Assembly (NCBI GenBank): GCA_964367905.1
Contig: CAYIZP010000051.1
Span: 1-17,049 of the forward strand
Direction: 5' to 3'
Length of the DNA: 17,049 nucleotides
Source: CAUPWF01 sp964367905
GTDB taxonomy: Bacteria > Bacillota > Clostridia > Lachnospirales > Lachnospiraceae
The first letter of the stretch is position 1. Each line of letters opens with the position of its first letter. The notes beneath the pieces are model-generated. The model was not told the DNA's origin and ran no database searches. It worked only from the letters and a program-made list of their open reading frames with translations. Shown here piece after piece: positions 14,112 to 17,049 of the stretch. A program made the translations under genes and the position numbers.

Positions 14112-15317
14112 ATGGACAAACAATATGTAAAAGGAAATAGTTACTTTATTAGACAAAATAAAACTCTCAAACAATATCCCTACTTAGCCGAGAATCTTGA
14201 ATGTGAGGTTCTTGTAATTGGTGGAGGTGTTACTGGTGCAATAACAGGTCATTATTTATCAAAAAACAATATCAATACAATCCTAATAGATAAAGGACGA
14301 ATCGCTCACGAGAGTACCTCTATCACAACCTCCCTCCTCCAATATGAACTGGATGATGATGGCGCTAAACTTAAGTCAACTCTAGATGAAGGAACTATCA
14401 TTCGTGCCTATGAGCTTGGACAATTTGCACTTGATGAAATCAAGAGCTTCGTAGTAGACTATGGAAATAAGTGTTTTCACAAGTCTGTAGACAGCATTCT
14501 TTTTACTGCAAAGAAATCAGAAATGAAACAGATTGAAGATGAATATAACTTTCGAAAAATGCACGGATTCGATGTATCTTATATAGAACATCTAGACATG
14601 CCCTTCTCCTTTGACTTCCAAGCTGGATTAATCTCACATGGAGGTGGCGCAATACTTGACCCTGTCTTATTTACACATCAGCTACTCGATGTAGCCAATC
14701 AAAACGGAATGCGTATATATGAAAATAGTGAGGCTGTACAAATTCATTACGAAGAAGATTGTGTCCTTGTTGAAACCATATACGGATATAAGATCCGATG
14801 CAAGAAGTTGATCGATGCAACCGGCTATAACACCTCGTTATTCACCAATAGAAATTTAGCCACTAAATATACTACCTTTAATCTGGTTACAGAGCCTGCA
14901 CCAGAGATTGCGAATTACATGAAAGATATTATCATTCGTGACAACGGAAATCCCTACCATTATTTCAGAACTACCCACGACAACCGAATTGTCATCGGTG
15001 GAGAAGATATTCCCTTTGATCCGAATTTTAACAACGAAACACTCTTATCTAAGAGTTATGACAGCCTCCACCAGTTACTCTATAAGATTTGTAATATAAA
15101 GTTAAAAGTGGAGTACGAATACTGTGGTGCATTCGCAACAACCAAAGACAACTTAGGATATATAGGACCTGACCCCAAACATCCCAACCTCTGGTATTGT
15201 CTCGGATATGGAGCAAATGGAATCCTCTTCGCAATTTTAGGAGGATATTTTCTGTCCAAACTGTATCTTGGTAAAGAAGATAAAGATATGAAGCTATTCC
15301 AAATTGATCGGAAATGA
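14112..15317 (+). CDS. FAD-dependent oxidoreductase (DAO family)
   Basis: A 401-aa cytosolic flavoenzyme. The N-terminal Rossmann motif is VLVIGGGVTGAITGHYLSK (33-51) with the acidic end of strand 2 at LIDKG (58-62). Later come the FAD contacts IDATGYNT and the C-terminal GYGANGILFAILGGYF. The overall order resembles Bacillus YhfW-like amine oxidases, but the C-terminal Rieske 2Fe-2S domain of those proteins is absent. I chose ATG 14112 (AAAGGA 5 nt upstream); an upstream in-frame TTG at 14097 directly abuts AAGGAG and is unlikely. The substrate is unknown, probably an amine or amino acid. It shares the splB unit and so is likely expressed late in sporulation. Confidence 0.85.
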   Translation: MDKQYVKGNSYFIRQNKTLKQYPYLAENLECEVLVIGGGVTGAITGHYLSKNNINTILIDKGRIAHESTSITTSLLQYELDDDGAKLKSTLDEGTIIRAYELGQFALDEIKSFVVDYGNKCFHKSVDSILFTAKKSEMKQIEDEYNFRKMHGFDVSYIEHLDMPFSFDFQAGLISHGGGAILDPVLFTHQLLDVANQNGMRIYENSEAVQIHYEEDCVLVETIYGYKIRCKKLIDATGYNTSLFTNRNLATKYTTFNLVTEPAPEIANYMKDIIIRDNGNPYHYFRTTHDNRIVIGGEDIPFDPNFNNETLLSKSYDSLHQLLYKICNIKLKVEYEYCGAFATTKDNLGYIGPDPKHPNLWYCLGYGANGILFAILGGYFLSKLYLGKEDKDMKLFQIDRK

Positions 15318-15346
15318 TTTTAACTTAATCTACGAATTTATAGGCC

Positions 15347-15378
15347 AAAAGCACAGTCAAATGATTGTGCTTTTCTAC
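15347..15378 (+). terminator. Intrinsic terminator of the splB-oxidoreductase unit
   Basis: AAAAGCACAGTCA (15347-15359) pairs with TGATTGTGCTTTT (15362-15374) with one G-U pair; the right arm supplies TTTT, then CTACATT. It lies 29 nt after the oxidoreductase stop. The rest of the gap to 15490 holds only a weak A/T hairpin (15437-15453). Confidence 0.7.
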
Positions 15379-15490
15379 ATTCAATATTAGTATATAAACC
15401 AATACCTTGGGTGCTAGTCAAGCTATAAGTAATCCCAAAAAGTAACACTTTTTACAGCTCTGCCACTTGAGGCGAAACTCTTCCATGAAT

Positions 15491-16288
15491 CTATTGCATT
15501 GTTACTGCAAACTTCTCGAACTGATATTTCTTAAATCCATCTACATCTACCTGATATGATGAATCTCCTTCTTTTATTTTTCGAAGTGCCCTCAACATTT
15601 CATCGAACATACCTCCATTCTGCATCGGTTCAATATGAGAGCAGTATAATTGATATTCTTTATATTTGTCTGCCAAAGTCTCCATAATTGCTATATATGC
15701 ATCTATATTTTTTTCTGAATTTTCGAATCCTAAGTGAACACAAGTATTCGTAGGATGTAAGATGTCCCCTGTAAATACCAATTTTTCTTCTTCACAGACT
15801 AACATTAGGCTTTCTGGAGAATGAACAGGTGTGTGCACAACTTTAAATCTTCTGTTACCCAAATCAAAAATGTGACCATCCTCTATCGTAACAAAATTTT
15901 CCGTAGGTTTAATTGAGAACTCCTCAATATCAAATGGTAGTTCCCCTTTATAATTTATAGCTTGTTTTGTAAAGTTTTGCTCCACATCAGCAGCAGTTAT
16001 ACCATTTTTTAGTCTATTTATAATAATTTCATCATTATAGACATGCACTTTATCAAAATAACCATTTCCCCCTAGATGATCAAAATGATAGTGGCTATTG
16101 ACTACGTACACTGGCTTCTCTGTGAGTTTCTCAACAATTTGCTTAATATCAAACATTCCTAATCCCGTGTCCCATAGCAAACACGATTCACGCCCCTTTA
16201 TCAAGTAGCTTATCACATCTTGTACATGATACGGTTCACGTATTGCCACTATATCATGTGGCAGTTCTTGAATTTCAAACCATCCCAT
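15491..16288 (-). CDS. MBL-fold metallo-hydrolase
   Basis: A 265-aa cytosolic metal-dependent hydrolase. The metal ligands are in order: HxHxDH at His66/His68/Asp70/His71 (SHYHFDHLGG), a His in HTPVHSPESLM (152-162), Asp175 in FTGDILH, and His218 in YCSHIEP. The set suffices for a two-metal site. The start ATG 16288 has GGAGGG 7 nt upstream. Known relatives include glyoxalase II-like enzymes and other thioester or ester hydrolases; the substrate cannot be read here. It is divergent from the MerR gene, so the MerR protein could regulate it, though the clear operator faces the MerR gene itself. Confidence 0.88.
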   Translation of the reverse strand: MGWFEIQELPHDIVAIREPYHVQDVISYLIKGRESCLLWDTGLGMFDIKQIVEKLTEKPVYVVNSHYHFDHLGGNGYFDKVHVYNDEIIINRLKNGITAADVEQNFTKQAINYKGELPFDIEEFSIKPTENFVTIEDGHIFDLGNRRFKVVHTPVHSPESLMLVCEEEKLVFTGDILHPTNTCVHLGFENSEKNIDAYIAIMETLADKYKEYQLYCSHIEPMQNGGMFDEMLRALRKIKEGDSSYQVDVDGFKKYQFEKFAVTMQ

Positions 16289-16437
16289 CTCTATTCCCTC
16301 CGTTTCACCCTTTCCTATTTTAGCATCTCCTCAAATATTTTTCCGTTCTGATTTTTACTTTTCTGCTTGTTTGTATTTTAGCCGAGATGCTTTTATTTGT
16401 CTATCTATTTTTCCATTCGTATTTTTATAAAAATCTA

Positions 16438-16468
16438 TTGACTATAAACCCCCTTTACAGTTTATAAT
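16438..16468 (+). promoter_or_regulatory. MerR-type promoter and operator of the merR-like gene
   Basis: TTGACT (16438-16443), 19-bp spacer, TATAAT (16463-16468). The over-long spacer carries the inverted repeat TATAAAC (16443-16449)/GTTTATA (16460-16466). A 19-20 bp spacer with an internal dyad is the known architecture of promoters twisted into activity by MerR-family regulators, so autoregulation is likely. Confidence 0.65.
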
Positions 16469-16486
16469 CATGTTGGAGGTATTGAA

Positions 16487-17049
16487 ATGACAATAAAAGA
16501 ACTGGAAACTATTTTGGAGATATCGCGTGCCAATATCCGATTTTATGAAAAGGAAGGTATTATTTCTCCCGAAAGGCAAGAGAATGGATATAGAAATTAC
16601 AGTGATGAAGATGTATCTACTTTAGAGAAAACCCTTATCCTTAGAAAGCTCGGTGTAAGTGTTGTAGAAATAAAAAGTCTCTTTGAAAATAAATCAGACT
16701 TACAAGAGATAATCAATTTGCAAATCAAAGAACTTAGCACAGACATAGACCAGCTAAAAAGCTGCCTTGAACTATGCAAAAAAATCCAAAGTGAAAATGT
16801 GTCACTTGATCAGTTGAACCATTTATACTTACAGGACATCAAACAGAAAGAAGCTGCAGGAGAAACATATATAGATATCACGAGTGATATCTTGACATTA
16901 GGAAACCTTGTATGGGAGAGCATGTGGTCATCTCTCTTCCTCATTCATATGAAACAATATCGTGAAAAACATGGAATAAAATTATATTTTTTCATTATTT
17001 TAACCATTTTAATATTACGTGGCATTGGCGGAATGGTCTTCTGGAACCA
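16487..17049 (+). CDS. MerR-family regulator with C-terminal membrane segment (partial)
   Basis: The gene runs off the window after 187 codons. The N-terminal winged-helix domain is clear: MTIKELETILEISRANIRFY (1-20), EKEGIISPER and NGYRNYSDEDV (33-43), then the LGVSVVEIKSLF helix (55-66). A dimerisation coiled coil follows (about 70-105). Residues about 165-187 (KLYFFIILTILILRGIGG) form a membrane helix, so the effector domain is probably membrane-embedded rather than a drug-binding pocket. There is no MerR-type metal Cys cluster in the visible part. The start follows TTGGAGGT at 6 nt. It probably controls its own promoter and perhaps membrane or transport genes beyond the edge. Confidence 0.88.
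   Translation, partial: MTIKELETILEISRANIRFYEKEGIISPERQENGYRNYSDEDVSTLEKTLILRKLGVSVVEIKSLFENKSDLQEIINLQIKELSTDIDQLKSCLELCKKIQSENVSLDQLNHLYLQDIKQKEAAGETYIDITSDILTLGNLVWESMWSSLFLIHMKQYREKHGIKLYFFIILTILILRGIGGMVFWN

Noticed and set aside
15437..15453. AAAAAGT/ACTTTTT hairpin as a terminator for the MBL gene
   Set aside because: The stem is only 7 A/T-rich pairs and no separate T-run follows on the minus strand.
15418..15486. 22-codon ATG frame on the minus strand downstream of the MBL gene, and an overlapping start-less open frame ending SVTFWDYL
   Set aside because: There is no ribosome binding site for the ATG frame and no start codon for the other; any resemblance to short YqzL-like proteins is too weak to call a gene.
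16323..16390. GCATCTC...GAGATGC inverted repeat between the MBL and MerR genes
   Set aside because: The arms are 7 bp with a 54-nt loop; no gene reads into it and it does not match a known operator layout.
1..17049. CRISPR array, insertion sequence transposase, or rRNA
   Set aside because: No regularly spaced repeats, transposase motifs or rRNA-like sequence were seen in either strand.

Overview
The window is AT-rich DNA with compact gene packing, Shine-Dalgarno-led starts and many ATG/GTG/TTG alternatives. It most likely comes from a spore-forming clostridial Firmicute, probably Lachnospiraceae-like. The reasons are a spore photoproduct lyase behind a sigma-G-like promoter, a small protein resembling clostridial spore-surface proteins, a DUF5688 protein, and Firmicute-type sirtuin/macrodomain genes. 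No tools were run; every family call is from reading the translations.

Left part (1-2606, + strand, then a tRNA): an operon holds the tail of an ABC permease, its ATPase (ATGA overlap), a zinc-type macrodomain ADP-ribosyl hydrolase with a TTG start, and a class-M sirtuin (SirTM) whose catalytic His is Gln. The last two form a known reversible protein ADP-ribosylation pair; here they sit behind an amino-acid-type transporter. A tRNA-Arg(CCG) follows on the minus strand.

Middle (2774-5519): minus-strand genes for a DUF5688 protein (good sigma-A promoter, structured leader), an NMN-adenylyltransferase-like protein with a damaged HxGH motif, and a charged coiled-coil protein with a hexapeptide repeat. 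A small plus-strand holin-like membrane protein lies between them, and its terminator hairpin overlaps the 3' end of the convergent coiled-coil gene.

Cell-surface/spore-surface block (5655-9116, + strand): a 104-aa Cys-rich protein, a 158-bp intergenic element with 9-bp terminal inverted repeats and three internal hairpins, and a 981-aa DUF11/SdrD-B-like repeat protein without signal peptide or anchor. The two proteins seem to share a C-terminal helical motif, which suggests they are assembled on the same structure.

9130-12900 (minus strand): a SAM methyltransferase coupled by a 1-bp gap to a PF09818-type ABC-class ATPase, then a small membrane protein and a HAD phosphatase whose last codons are written inside a 22-bp perfect palindrome (REP-like). 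A sigma-A promoter lies upstream of the methyltransferase.

13034-15374 (+ strand): a sigma-G-like promoter, spore photoproduct lyase (splB), an FAD-dependent oxidoreductase and a terminator. The right end has a minus-strand MBL-fold hydrolase and a divergent MerR regulator with a membrane-type C-terminus, cut by the window edge, whose promoter shows the 19-bp spacer and internal dyad typical of MerR control.
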